DNA from: Anaerolineae bacterium
Lineage (GTDB): Bacteria; Chloroflexota; Anaerolineae; Aggregatilineales; UBA3940
DNA length: 64,000 bases
Direction: 5' to 3'
Assembly: GCA_016926255.1 (NCBI GenBank)
Contig: JAFGOY010000005.1
Coordinates: 62,001-126,000 of the forward strand
Below, one piece after another: positions 7,909-16,387 of this stretch; position 1 is the stretch's first letter, and each line of letters starts with the position of its first letter. A program made the position numbers and the translations under genes. A model generated the notes under the pieces. The model was given only the letters and a program-made list of their open reading frames with translations. It ran no database searches and was not told where the DNA came from.

Positions 7909-8883
7909 CTACCCTTCCGCCCAGAACGGCAGGCTGAGATACTTTGTCGCGCTGTCGGGCATGATCGTCACCACGACGCCCTTCTCCAGCGTTTCAGCGA
8001 TCTTTAACGCGGCAGCCAGCGCCGCCCCGGCTGAAACGCCGATCAGCACGCCTTCTTCACGCGCCATACGGCGGCACATCTCGTAGGCCTCTTCGGTCGG
8101 CATCCCGATCACCTCGTCGGGGAGGCTTTGATCGTAGATGCCCGGCACGATGGCCGTCGGCATGTGTTTCAGACCCTCAAGGCCGTGAAAGGGGGCGTCA
8201 GGCTGCACGCCGATCAGCCGCACATCCGAATTGTAGGCTCGCAGCCGCCGACCAACCCCGGTTAGCGTGCCGCCGGTGCCCAATCCCGCCACGAAATGGG
8301 TGACCTGTCCGTGCGTCTGCTCCCAGATTTCAACGCCGGTGGTATTGAAATGCGCCTTCCAGTTGTCGGGATTGTTGTACTGGTCGGCGAAGAAATACCG
8401 GTCGGGCTCGGCCTGGTATATCTCGTGTACGCGCCTGATAGCGCCATCGGAACCTTCCGCCGGATCGCTGAGAACCACCTCGACGCCGTATGCCCGCAGA
8501 GTCGCCAGTCGCTCCGGGCTGACGTTTTCCGGGATCACCAGCCTGACGCGGTAGCCGCGCGCCCGTCCCAGCATCGCGTAGGCGATTCCCATATTGCCTG
8601 ACGTACTGTCGAGCAGCGTCATACCGGGCCGGAGATCGCCGCGCCGTTCCGCCTCGCGGATGATGTTCAGCGCCGGGCGATCCTTGACCGATCCGCCGGG
8701 GTTGAACCACTCGGCTTTGGCATACACCATAACCGATTCCGGCAGGTAGGCGGTCAGCAGTGGAAAGTTCAGCAGCGGGGTATTTCCCACCAGTGTCGAG
8801 ATCGTATCGCCATCTCGATGCTGGATTCCCGGTTCATCTGAAGTTATTGTTGAATTTGTCTGTAGTTCAGGTACTACCATCAT
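7909..8883 (-). CDS. cysM: Cysteine synthase CysM (PLP-dependent, sulfur-carrier type)
   Basis: A fold-type II PLP enzyme of 324 residues. The PLP lysine is Lys67 in NPGGSVKDRPA; the substrate loop TSGNMGIAYA and the phosphate-binding loop GLGTGGTLTGVG are intact. Together with the carrier, activating enzyme and JAMM hydrolase in the same operon it should form cysteine from an activated serine (O-phosphoserine in M. tuberculosis, substrate here not provable) and thiocarboxylated CysO. It is the first gene of the operon; AGGA precedes the ATG at 7 nt, and a 9-bp hairpin lies about 30-60 bp upstream. Length equals that of mycobacterial CysM. Confidence 0.92.
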   Translation of the reverse strand: MMVVPELQTNSTITSDEPGIQHRDGDTISTLVGNTPLLNFPLLTAYLPESVMVYAKAEWFNPGGSVKDRPALNIIREAERRGDLRPGMTLLDSTSGNMGIAYAMLGRARGYRVRLVIPENVSPERLATLRAYGVEVVLSDPAEGSDGAIRRVHEIYQAEPDRYFFADQYNNPDNWKAHFNTTGVEIWEQTHGQVTHFVAGLGTGGTLTGVGRRLRAYNSDVRLIGVQPDAPFHGLEGLKHMPTAIVPGIYDQSLPDEVIGMPTEEAYEMCRRMAREEGVLIGVSAGAALAAALKIAETLEKGVVVTIMPDSATKYLSLPFWAEG

Positions 8884-8915
8884 CGCCGCATCCTATCGAT
8901 CTACACCCTTCCATC

Positions 8916-8940
8916 ATCCTGACGCCTTACCCGTCAGGAT
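8916..8940 (-). promoter_or_regulatory. Hairpin in the cysM leader
   Basis: ATCCTGACG and CGTCAGGAT form a perfect 9-bp stem with a 7-nt loop, 33-57 bp upstream of the cysM ATG. It does not match a riboswitch I know; it could be an operator for a dimeric regulator or an mRNA structure. Confidence 0.45.
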
Positions 8941-9297
8941 TCTTTCACGGTATCTGGTTTTCTATGGGGTTGCTTTACACGCGGCGCGGCAAAATGGCAG
9001 CAAAAAAGGGTGCGCCCAATCGCCAGGCCGCAGAACAACTTGCTGCGGCAGGGACGGCATCACCCTCGGGGTTTAGAGGCTATATCTGTTATCTAGGGCC
9101 TCAGGCGAGAGTGACAGCGTCCCCGCCTAAGACATGTGCAAATAACCACAATCTACCACCTTCTAGAATTTGTAGAACAGACTTAGTAGGAAGTATAGCG
9201 GTTACGCAGAGACAGATCAAATTGTTTTCACAAAAGACTGTCGTGACATTTTAGGGAAAAATGGGAAATACTGCTTTTGCATTCAGCACGAAAGTTT

Positions 9298-9322
9298 AGC
9301 CCGGTGGCTTCAGCACCGGGCT
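9298..9322. repeat. Dispersed palindromic repeat, copy 3
   Basis: AGCCCGGTG-GCTTCAG-CACCGGGCT type element with 9-bp perfect arms. This is the most symmetrical of the three copies in the window. Confidence 0.75.
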
Positions 9323-9443
9323 TCGGGGCCAATTCGCGCCTGGGTAATGAATCTCAGCCGAGATCATATTTCTCCAGCTGACTTTACCCCTACTTTGTCA
9401 CACTATCTCACAAAAGAGCGTTCACAACCTGTTTTGCGGAAGG

Positions 9444-11162
9444 CTATTGTTTCGTTACCTGCCAGATTTCAAGATGTGCCGCAGACTGAGACAACTTCAG
9501 TGTGTACCCATTTGCCGTAAACACAGCATAGAAATCATCAAGAGGTTCATCATCGGGAAGAACAACCCACACGGAAGCGGGCTGCTCCTCCCGCAGATAT
9601 TCGACCAGGCGCTCCCGATTTGCTTCATCCTGCCCGGTAGCCAGGGTTAAATCCGGAACGATGCGCGTCTCGTCCCATTGACGCAGATAATAAGCATAGA
9701 CTTCGCCCGCGCCATCATAAGCACTGGTGATGATAGGAATGGTATCATCTCCGAGATCGGACCGGGCTGTTATTTCGAAGGCACTGCGCCAGTCGGGTCT
9801 TGCCGATTCTGTGTAGTAGTGAACTCCCCATATTAAAGAGAACAACAAACCCGTACTGGCGATAAAAGCCGTACCGTTCGCCAGCCAATCCGGACGCAGC
9901 CAGTCGATGCTGCGGGCCGTGAGCAGATAGATAGCCGGGATCACATATATCACATAACGAGGACGGAGTAAATCGACCACCGTAACATGGGTCACGAGAG
10001 TAATAATGTAAATTAACAGCACAGGGGCTAAAAGCCAGAGCAGCACAAGCTGATCGGAAAAAATGTTGCCCGTATTGATTGATTGTTTTCTGGTAAGAAA
10101 CCAGCTAACTGTTAAGGAGGCTGTCCATACGGCGATAATACCGATGGCGATCCAGTCGCTGCGGTTGAAGGAAAACGCCACAAGGTCGACCACATACCGG
10201 GCCAGACTGCTGGATTGGCTCGCGGCAGCGGCTGGGGAATACGACATTAGAATCGTTTTCAGAGTAGACAACATTGGCGGCAGCGCGTGCATGTAGATCG
10301 TCCCGAAGAAGGCGTAGATCAGTATCATGCCCTGCCGGATGGTTTTCCGTTTCCAGAAGGCTATGAGTATGTAAACCGTCTGCAAGGCAATCAGGATCAG
10401 CGAAAAGTAATGACTGTATGCAGCCAGGGCCATCGACGCCACATAAAGCACCGCATGATTTACAGGCAGCCGCTTTATCGACTGCGCATCCTTGAGTAAA
10501 GCCAGCCACGCATGCATACTCAATAGAGAAAAGGCCAGCAGATAGGAATAAGAGCGCGCTTCCTGACTGTAACGCAGGGGTGCCCAGCCAATGGTCATAA
10601 ATATCGCTGCTATCACCCCTGCCCGATGACCATATAGACGCCGCCCGACTGAATACATCGATGCGACAGCAATCATACCGGCCATTGCAGATGGCCAGCG
10701 CAGCAGAAACTCAGCATCACCCAGGGTGCGTGTAATGCCCAATACGGAAAGGTCGAAAAGGTGCGCATCGTTCATCGGCAGCCATCCGTACACATTGCAT
10801 ACCGAAAAACGGAATGTCACCAACCACGAGACCAGCTCATCGAACCACAGAGATTCGCCGCCCAGACGATGAAGGCGGAGAAAAGAAGCTATCAACAGCA
10901 CAAAAATCACAGGCAGTGGGGCCACTCGGCGGGCTGTTCGATTTTCCCGGCGAGACCAGTCAAAGAAGGATAAGAAACGAGTTCGTAACAGAACCGCGCA
11001 GATACCAAACATAGAACCGGTGACGGTTAGGGCAACGACACAATCATATGTTGTATCACGGCCACGCACATACAGAAGCAGCGCCCCCACGAACCCGGCA
11101 GCGCTCCCCACCCACAGGCCTTGCCGGATCCGTTTAAAGGTGTTTAGCTGTTTTCTGTCCAT
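9444..11162 (-). CDS. ArnT/PMT-type integral membrane glycosyltransferase (GT-C)
   Basis: The 572-residue protein has about 12 hydrophobic segments and the early acidic loop motif SLWFDELVS of GT-C glycosyltransferases, which use polyprenyl-phosphate sugars on the outer face of the membrane. A soluble C-terminal part (about 470-572) contains DWRSAFEITARSDLGDD and ends in a short alpha/beta region. Two hydrophobic helices and a charged loop come before the FDE segment, longer than in the minimal family. It is alone on the minus strand, divergent from pgi across a 744-bp region. Acceptor (lipid, glycan or protein) is unknown. Confidence 0.8.
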   Translation of the reverse strand: MDRKQLNTFKRIRQGLWVGSAAGFVGALLLYVRGRDTTYDCVVALTVTGSMFGICAVLLRTRFLSFFDWSRRENRTARRVAPLPVIFVLLIASFLRLHRLGGESLWFDELVSWLVTFRFSVCNVYGWLPMNDAHLFDLSVLGITRTLGDAEFLLRWPSAMAGMIAVASMYSVGRRLYGHRAGVIAAIFMTIGWAPLRYSQEARSYSYLLAFSLLSMHAWLALLKDAQSIKRLPVNHAVLYVASMALAAYSHYFSLILIALQTVYILIAFWKRKTIRQGMILIYAFFGTIYMHALPPMLSTLKTILMSYSPAAAASQSSSLARYVVDLVAFSFNRSDWIAIGIIAVWTASLTVSWFLTRKQSINTGNIFSDQLVLLWLLAPVLLIYIITLVTHVTVVDLLRPRYVIYVIPAIYLLTARSIDWLRPDWLANGTAFIASTGLLFSLIWGVHYYTESARPDWRSAFEITARSDLGDDTIPIITSAYDGAGEVYAYYLRQWDETRIVPDLTLATGQDEANRERLVEYLREEQPASVWVVLPDDEPLDDFYAVFTANGYTLKLSQSAAHLEIWQVTKQ

Positions 11163-11313
11163 TATTTATCCCAATGACTAAGGCGTCAATAACTGACAAG
11201 ACATCACGAAGTGGTCTCTGTCCACAGTGTAGTTTAAAGGTTCACTAATTCATAGTGTGCAGCAATGACCTTAAAGAAAGCAAAGTATGGTTTTGAAATG
11301 ATACCAGGGGTAC

Positions 11314-11428
11314 AAAAAGGAGAAGTGCCACCCTTGCGGATGGCACTTAGCGTCGAGCAATTTGGGGGAAGAGAAGCAACTAGGTTGCTAACTCTTCATT
11401 TTTGGGCCGGGAGCAAAACGCCCGACGC
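11314..11428 (+). ncRNA. Candidate structured RNA element, copy 1
   Basis: Read on the plus strand the element starts AAAAAGGAGAAG, followed by hairpin GTGCCACCC-TTGC-GGATGGCAC. An outer stem GCGTCG/CGACGC then encloses two inner hairpins: one with AAGAG/CTCTT and GCAAC/GTTGC, the other GGGC/GCCC. This makes a three-way junction. Copy 2 keeps every stem while its loops differ. Strand is assumed; the opposite strand would fold similarly. No known Rfam family was recognised from memory. Confidence 0.55.
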
Positions 11429-11509
11429 ATATTGAGATCATACCAGATTATTACCGAAATGTAAATTAGAATTTTATCAGAGCCGCAAATTGGTTGATTC
11501 CCCCGTCAG

Positions 11510-11626
11510 AAAAAGGAGAAGTGCCACCCTTACGGGTGGCAACTTAGCGTCGAGCAATTTGGGGAAAGAGACGCAACCGAAGTTGCTTACTCTTCATTTT
11601 TGGGCCGGGAGCAAAACGCCCGACGC
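11510..11626 (+). ncRNA. Candidate structured RNA element, copy 2
   Basis: Direct repeat of the element at 11314. The first hairpin is here perfect (GTGCCACCC-TTAC-GGGTGGCA), the outer GCGTCG/CGACGC stem and the GGGC/GCCC hairpin are unchanged, and the middle hairpin keeps GCAAC/GTTGC while its loop changes from TAG to CGAA. Confidence 0.55.
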
Positions 11627-11828
11627 GTGACATAAGGATATCAGATAATTTCCACGATGTACATAACAAAATTATTAGATTTTCAAAATTTTAAGGTTTA
11701 GATTAAATTTTGAACCTGGATTCTCTTCAATTCTGTTCGGAAAAAGTAAGATATTTTTCATTTTTTTGCCACAGAAAAGTAAAACAGGAAGAAAAACCCG
11801 ATCCAAATAGTGTTTTATCACACCCACC

Positions 11829-11856
11829 TTCCGATAATCTGTCCTTGCGGTACAAT
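11829..11856 (+). promoter_or_regulatory. Possible pgi promoter
   Basis: TTCCGA (11829-11834), 16 bp, TACAAT (11851-11856), about 50 bp upstream of the pgi ATG. The -35 is weak. Confidence 0.3.
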
Positions 11857-11906
11857 GGTGCCATTGTTGAAATTGACATTCAGGATACTGATGGAGTAGC
11901 ACAACC

Positions 11907-13607
11907 ATGTCACGACAGTCACTTTTAACTGCCAACCTCGGCGAATACCAGGTCGCTGTCGACCGGGCGCTCACCGCCCTCGCCGACAAAAATGTAATGG
12001 CCCGCATCTGGAAACACGATCATACCGTTTGGAAGCCTGAACCGGGCGATATCACCAACCGACTCGGCTGGCTGACCGTCGCCAGCGAAACCCGGAACAA
12101 CATCGAGAAGCTGGACGATCTGGTTAAGGCCGTCAAAGCCGATGGTTATACCCATGCCCTGCTGCTGGGGATGGGCGGATCGAGCCTTGCCCCGGAGGTC
12201 TTCGAACTGACGTTCGGCCCGGTTGAAGGCTTCCTGACCCTCGCTGTTCTCGATAGCACCACGCCGGAAGCGGTTCTCGCCTACGACGAGCAGCTTGACC
12301 TCGAAAAGACCGTGTTCATCGTCGCCACCAAGTCGGGCGGCACGGCTGAGACGCTTTCATTCTTCAAGTATTTCTACAACCGCGTCGCCAGCACCGTCGG
12401 GAAGAACCGCGCCGGGCGGCATTTTGTCGCCATCACCGATCCCGGCAGCAAACTTGAAGCCCTCGCCAGCAAACTCAATTTCCGCGCCACCTTCCTGAAC
12501 AATCCCAACATCGGTGGGCGTTTTTCCGTGCTCTCGTATTTCGGACAGGTAGCCGCTGCCCTCGTCGGCGTCAACGTACCGACCCTGCTCGAACGCGCCC
12601 TGACCATCGCCCAGATTTGCGGGCCCGACGTTCCGCCCCAGGAAAACCCGGCGGCGGTGCTCGGCGCGATCATGGGCGAACTGGCGAAGGCAGGCCGCGA
12701 CAAAGTCACACTGATCGCTTCACCGCCCATCACCAGCTTCGGGGACTGGGTCGAACAGTTGATCGCCGAGAGCACCGGCAAAGAGGGCAAAGGCATTTTG
12801 CCGGTTGTCGGTGCTGCGCCTGGCACACCGGAGGTCTATGGCCCCGACCGCCTGTTTGTCTATCTATGCCTTGCCGGTGACGATACCTACAACCACGCCG
12901 TCGATGCATTGGAGAAGGCCGGTCAGCCCGTCGTGCGGATCAACCTCGATGACAGGTATGACCTGGGCGGGCAGTTCTTCCTATGGGAACTGGCGACTGC
13001 CGTCGCCGGGGCGCGGCTGGAGATCAATCCCTTCGATCAACCCAATGTTGAATCGGCCAAAGTGCTGGCCCGCCAGATGATCGCCGCCTATCATAAAGAA
13101 GGTCGCCTACCCGATCAAACCCCGGCGCTGACCGACGGCAAAATTGCCGTCTATGGGGTAACCCCATCAACCAGCGCACCGGAAGCCTTCGCCGCGTTTG
13201 TCGAACAGGCCCAGCCTGGCGATTATATTTCGCTCCAGGCGTATCTCCCCCCCACCGAAGCCACTACAAGCCAACTCAAGGCCCTTCAAACCGCCCTGCG
13301 CGACTGGACGAAACTGGCGGTCACCTACGGGTTCGGGCCGCGCTTCCTCCACTCGACCGGCCAACTGCATAAAGGCGATGCCGGTAATGGCCTGTTTATT
13401 CAAATCACCGCTAATCCTTCCCAGGATGCCTCAATCCCAGATGAAGCCGGATCGACAGAATCCGCGATGACCTTCGGCGTACTGATCGCAGCCCAGGCGA
13501 TGGGCGACCGGCAGGCCCTGATCGACGCCGGACGCCGGGCAATTCGGTTTGACCTGGGCGATGATATCGCCGGTGGGTTGAATATTCTCGCCGGTGCAAT
13601 TAAGTGA
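11907..13607 (+). CDS. pgi: Glucose-6-phosphate isomerase
   Basis: Interconverts glucose 6-phosphate and fructose 6-phosphate in glycolysis and gluconeogenesis. The SIS-type sugar-phosphate domain shows LLLGMGGSSLAPEV and VATKSGGTAETLSFF; late signatures include NPFDQPNVESAK and FLHSTGQLHKGD. The arrangement resembles the isomerase half of bacterial transaldolase-isomerase fusions, but here the 566-residue protein has no transaldolase domain and begins directly with the isomerase. It stands alone, with structured elements upstream and an unrelated signalling operon starting 117 bp downstream from its own promoter. Confidence 0.92.
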   Translation: MSRQSLLTANLGEYQVAVDRALTALADKNVMARIWKHDHTVWKPEPGDITNRLGWLTVASETRNNIEKLDDLVKAVKADGYTHALLLGMGGSSLAPEVFELTFGPVEGFLTLAVLDSTTPEAVLAYDEQLDLEKTVFIVATKSGGTAETLSFFKYFYNRVASTVGKNRAGRHFVAITDPGSKLEALASKLNFRATFLNNPNIGGRFSVLSYFGQVAAALVGVNVPTLLERALTIAQICGPDVPPQENPAAVLGAIMGELAKAGRDKVTLIASPPITSFGDWVEQLIAESTGKEGKGILPVVGAAPGTPEVYGPDRLFVYLCLAGDDTYNHAVDALEKAGQPVVRINLDDRYDLGGQFFLWELATAVAGARLEINPFDQPNVESAKVLARQMIAAYHKEGRLPDQTPALTDGKIAVYGVTPSTSAPEAFAAFVEQAQPGDYISLQAYLPPTEATTSQLKALQTALRDWTKLAVTYGFGPRFLHSTGQLHKGDAGNGLFIQITANPSQDASIPDEAGSTESAMTFGVLIAAQAMGDRQALIDAGRRAIRFDLGDDIAGGLNILAGAIK

Positions 13608-13663
13608 TATAGTGAACTCGATCGGATAATCCTCGCCGCAAATAGGAAATAGGTGGGTTCGGT

Positions 13664-13692
13664 TTGAGCCGCTACCCTGAGCGGTGTATACT
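13664..13692 (+). promoter_or_regulatory. Promoter of the REC-GAF signalling operon
   Basis: TTGAGC (13664-13669), 17 bp, TATACT (13687-13692). The spacing is ideal and it is about 30 bp upstream of the first gene. Confidence 0.65.
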
Positions 13693-13723
13693 TAGCTTGT
13701 TGACTTCTTTTTACTGAGAGGCA

Positions 13724-14905
13724 ATGACCGTGGCCGAGAACAAAGAAAAGATTCTGGTCATCAACCAGGACGAGGAAGAACGCTCTATTCTGGTCGAAGC
13801 AGCGCTCGAACCCTTTGGCTACCAGGTACAGGTCGCCGACAGCGGCGGCGAGGGGCTGAGGCTGATCCAGTCCTCCCCGCCTGATATTTTGATCCTCGAC
13901 CTGCACGTCGAAGACCTCAGCGGGCGGGACATCATGGCCGCCCTGAACGCACAGGGAATCGACCTGCCGGTGATCCTGCTTGCCAATCACGGCGCGGAAA
14001 AAGAAGCGCTCCAGGCATTCCGGTTGGGGGCAAAAGATTACGTCGTGCGCCCGATCCGCGAAGCGGAAATGATCCAGGTCATCGAGCGGGCGCTGAAAGA
14101 AGTCAGGCTGCGCCGCGACCGCGAACAGGCCACCCGGCAGGCACAGAACTATCTGGCCGGGTTGAGCACTCTGCGCAGCATCGGCAAATCGATCACCGGT
14201 CTGCGCAGCCTCACCCAGATTTTCGAACAGGTCATCCAGGCGGCAAAAAACCTGTCAAAAGCCGACGCTTCCGGGTTCTTCCTGCGTGATGATCAGAGCA
14301 ACGAACTGATCCTGCGGGCTGGCCAGAACCTGGGGCCTGAGTTGAATGAGAAAATGGGCGAAGCCATCGACGATGATCTCGCCGCGCTGGTCATGTCCTC
14401 GCGGGAAACATTCATCGCCAGCGGTGAGGGCCTGAAACGTTTCAAACCGGCGTTCGAGAAAGCCGGATCGGTCATCTACGCACCGCTCGTCGTCCAGGAT
14501 GCAGCTATCGGCCTGCTGTGGGTCGCTAATTACGACCGGCATTTCGAAGAACACATGAAAGACCTGATGACCTCGCTGGCCGACTATGCAGCGATCGCGG
14601 TCGTCAATGCCCGCCTGTTTGCCACCATGCACGAGCGCCAGCGCCAGCTGGAAGAGGAAGCGCAGCAGGCCCAGCCCGAAGATCAGGAGACAGCCCTTCA
14701 ATCCAGCGAATCGGTCAGGAAATTGATCGACCGGATGCGAGGCCCCCTCACTTCCCTCCTCGGCAATATGAATATGTTCCGCACCGGCCAGATGGGGCGT
14801 CTTCTCAGTTCCCACCAGGCCGCCGTTGACGTGATGTATCGCCAGCTAAACGAAATGATCACGATGATCGACGAGACCTTCCCTCCTGACACCGGCGGAC
14901 TTTAA
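13724..14905 (+). CDS. Receiver-GAF protein with degenerate HisKA-like helix
   Basis: Three parts are visible: a receiver domain (1-125), a GAF domain (about 145-305) and a C-terminal helical region (about 330-393). The receiver keeps Asp59 (ILILDLHVEDLSG), but the conserved Thr/Ser is Ala (LLANHG) and the conserved Lys is Arg (YVVRPI), so phosphorylation may be altered. The last part resembles a HisKA helix (DRMRGPLTSLLGN) in which the H-box histidine is Asp, and no ATPase domain follows. It therefore cannot be a working kinase by itself and may dimerise with or modulate the kinases nearby. GAGAGG lies only 2 nt before the ATG at 13724 but 8 nt before a GTG at 13730, so the latter may be the real start. 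Confidence 0.8.
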   Translation: MTVAENKEKILVINQDEEERSILVEAALEPFGYQVQVADSGGEGLRLIQSSPPDILILDLHVEDLSGRDIMAALNAQGIDLPVILLANHGAEKEALQAFRLGAKDYVVRPIREAEMIQVIERALKEVRLRRDREQATRQAQNYLAGLSTLRSIGKSITGLRSLTQIFEQVIQAAKNLSKADASGFFLRDDQSNELILRAGQNLGPELNEKMGEAIDDDLAALVMSSRETFIASGEGLKRFKPAFEKAGSVIYAPLVVQDAAIGLLWVANYDRHFEEHMKDLMTSLADYAAIAVVNARLFATMHERQRQLEEEAQQAQPEDQETALQSSESVRKLIDRMRGPLTSLLGNMNMFRTGQMGRLLSSHQAAVDVMYRQLNEMITMIDETFPPDTGGL

Positions 14906-14994
14906 GCGCTGTCATCGGTATTCTGATAGATAGAGATAATAGTGAGTTCTAACGTGCCGGGGCGGACACCCGGCGCGAAAGATTGGTAGACTCT

Positions 14995-16224
14995 ATGAGT
15001 GGTGAGCGTATACTGGTAGTTGATGATAGTACTCAGATTCGAGAATTTATGTCGAATGTTGTACTCAAACCGGAAGGGTACGTCATCAACATGGCGCGCA
15101 ACGGCCTGGAAGGGATGGCCTCGGTACTCTCCTATTCCCCCGACTTGATCGTCACCGACTACGCCATGCCCGATATGAACGGCCTGAAAATGGTCGATGA
15201 GATTCGACAGGCTGGTTATGACACCCCCGTCATCCTGATCACCGCCGAGGGTTCAGAGAACATCGCTGTCGAAGCGCTGCGCCGGGGCATTATGGATTAC
15301 TTTGTCAAGCCCTTCGATCCGCTCGATATGTTGGAATCGGTCAGGCGCATTCTCGGCGCGGCCCGCGTGGGGGCCGTCCCCGCTGGAATCCCCGACCAGC
15401 AGCGCCTGAAGGCGCTCAACCTGCTGCTCAGCATCGGTAAATCGATCACTGCACTCCAGGATGTCAACCAGATATATAACCGGCTGCTCGAAGCGGCTGT
15501 GTACCTGGCCGGGGCAGAAGCCGGCCTGTTGATGCTCACCGATCAGGAAACAGGCGAACTGGTCTTGAAAGCGGTTGTCAACATGCCGGGCGAGCAGATT
15601 ATTGGCCGCCCGGTGAGCGATCAGCTTGCCAGGCAGGTTCTCGAAAGCGGCAGGCCCGTTCTGATCGATCCCGACAGCCCGCACCAGATCAAAACCAATT
15701 ACCTGGTCAACAGCCTGTTGTATTCGCCAATAACCAACGGTGATAAAGTCGTTGGGGTATTGAACGTCCATAACCGGGTAAAAAAGGAGCCTATTTCATC
15801 ACAGGATATCGGCTCGATTGCCTCACTGATCGATTTTGCCTCGGTTGCCATCCGCAATGTCAGCGCCTTTTCCGAAGTCAGCCGGGAACGGGCTTACCTG
15901 GAACGGGTTGTCCACAACTTTGCCGACGCGGTATTTGTGATCGATGCAGGGGAAAAGCTTCAATACTGTAACCCAGCTGCCTGCGCGTTATTGGGGTTTT
16001 CTCCCGATGCCCCTTCCCCGCTGGGCCAGCCTGTGGCAGACATCAACGCCAATCCTTCCATACTTGATATTCTCAAGAATGTCTCAACGATCAATTTCAC
16101 AAATCTCACCGTCGATATTGGCGAGAGAAAGGTCCACGTCAGGGCCAATCGAATTGCCGGTATCGGCTATGTCCTGGTGATCAGAGACGTCACCCACCTG
16201 CTCAAGCCAGCAGCCCAGTCATAG
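14995..16224 (+). CDS. Response regulator with GAF and PAS domains (REC-GAF-PAS)
   Basis: The receiver (1-120) is complete, with Asp55 (VTDYAMPDMNG), Thr in LITAEG and Lys in YFVKPF. A GAF domain (about 145-300) and a PAS-like domain (about 305-400, ERVVHNFADAVFVIDAGEKL) follow; there is no DNA-binding, cyclase or kinase output. Such proteins usually act by binding partners. It lies 89 bp after the preceding REC-GAF gene and 163 bp before the FHA histidine kinase. The ATG at 14995 is preferred to a TTG four codons upstream. The signal sensed by GAF or PAS is unknown. Confidence 0.85.
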   Translation: MSGERILVVDDSTQIREFMSNVVLKPEGYVINMARNGLEGMASVLSYSPDLIVTDYAMPDMNGLKMVDEIRQAGYDTPVILITAEGSENIAVEALRRGIMDYFVKPFDPLDMLESVRRILGAARVGAVPAGIPDQQRLKALNLLLSIGKSITALQDVNQIYNRLLEAAVYLAGAEAGLLMLTDQETGELVLKAVVNMPGEQIIGRPVSDQLARQVLESGRPVLIDPDSPHQIKTNYLVNSLLYSPITNGDKVVGVLNVHNRVKKEPISSQDIGSIASLIDFASVAIRNVSAFSEVSRERAYLERVVHNFADAVFVIDAGEKLQYCNPAACALLGFSPDAPSPLGQPVADINANPSILDILKNVSTINFTNLTVDIGERKVHVRANRIAGIGYVLVIRDVTHLLKPAAQS

Positions 16225-16271
16225 GTTTCAATCACTGTCGGATGTCAGTGCTGGCCCAACCACCCAAGCAG

Positions 16272-16280
16272 TGCTATAGT
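16272..16280 (+). promoter_or_regulatory. Extended -10 promoter upstream of the FHA histidine kinase
   Basis: TGCTATAGT is an extended -10 (TGN-TATAGT) about 105 bp upstream of the kinase ATG. No good -35 is seen. Confidence 0.45.
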
Positions 16281-16325
16281 CATTTTATGAACTGATTAAC
16301 CTGCAAATGAAACGGTCTAAGCTGA

Positions 16326-16359
16326 GTGAACACCGGGAGTAAACTCCGCCGGTATTCAC
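16326..16359 (+). promoter_or_regulatory. Long hairpin in the kinase 5' leader
   Basis: GTGAACACCGG pairs with CCGGTATTCAC (one mismatch) and encloses GAGTAAACTC, giving a nearly continuous stem 28 bp before the ATG, between the extended -10 and the ribosome-binding site. It may affect translation. Confidence 0.4.
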
Positions 16360-16387
16360 CTGAGTTCGCGGGTTGGAGATACGCATC

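Larger units (their letters stand above)
8884..9443. other. Intergenic region between cysM and the membrane glycosyltransferase gene
   Basis: Roughly 560 bp without a convincing gene. It contains the hairpin at 8916-8940, a weak AGGCG/CGCCT hairpin near 9100-9130, and a dispersed palindrome at 9298-9322. A frame open to 9254 begins inside cysM antisense and shows no domain. The promoter of the cysM operon should lie here but no clear one was found. Confidence 0.6.
11163..11906. other. Divergent intergenic region with duplicated structured element
   Basis: No protein gene was found in these 744 bp. The region is AT-richer than its surroundings and holds two direct copies of a structured element (11314-11428 and 11510-11626). 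Weaker similarity also continues after each copy (GATCATACCAGATTAT against GATATCAGATAATT), so the duplicated unit is probably more than 150 bp. A possible pgi promoter lies at 11829-11856. Confidence 0.7.

Noticed and set aside
9100..9130. tRNA-like hairpin AGGCG/CGCCT
   Set aside because: No D or T arm, no acceptor stem and no CCA position; just a short stem.
8760..9254. 164-codon open frame running from cysM antisense into the intergenic region
   Set aside because: No ribosome-binding site, no domain, and about a quarter lies antisense to cysM.
11314..11626. CRISPR-like repeat array
   Set aside because: Only two copies, each over 110 nt, with inner stems and an 81-nt spacer that is itself similar to the downstream flank; there are no cas genes.
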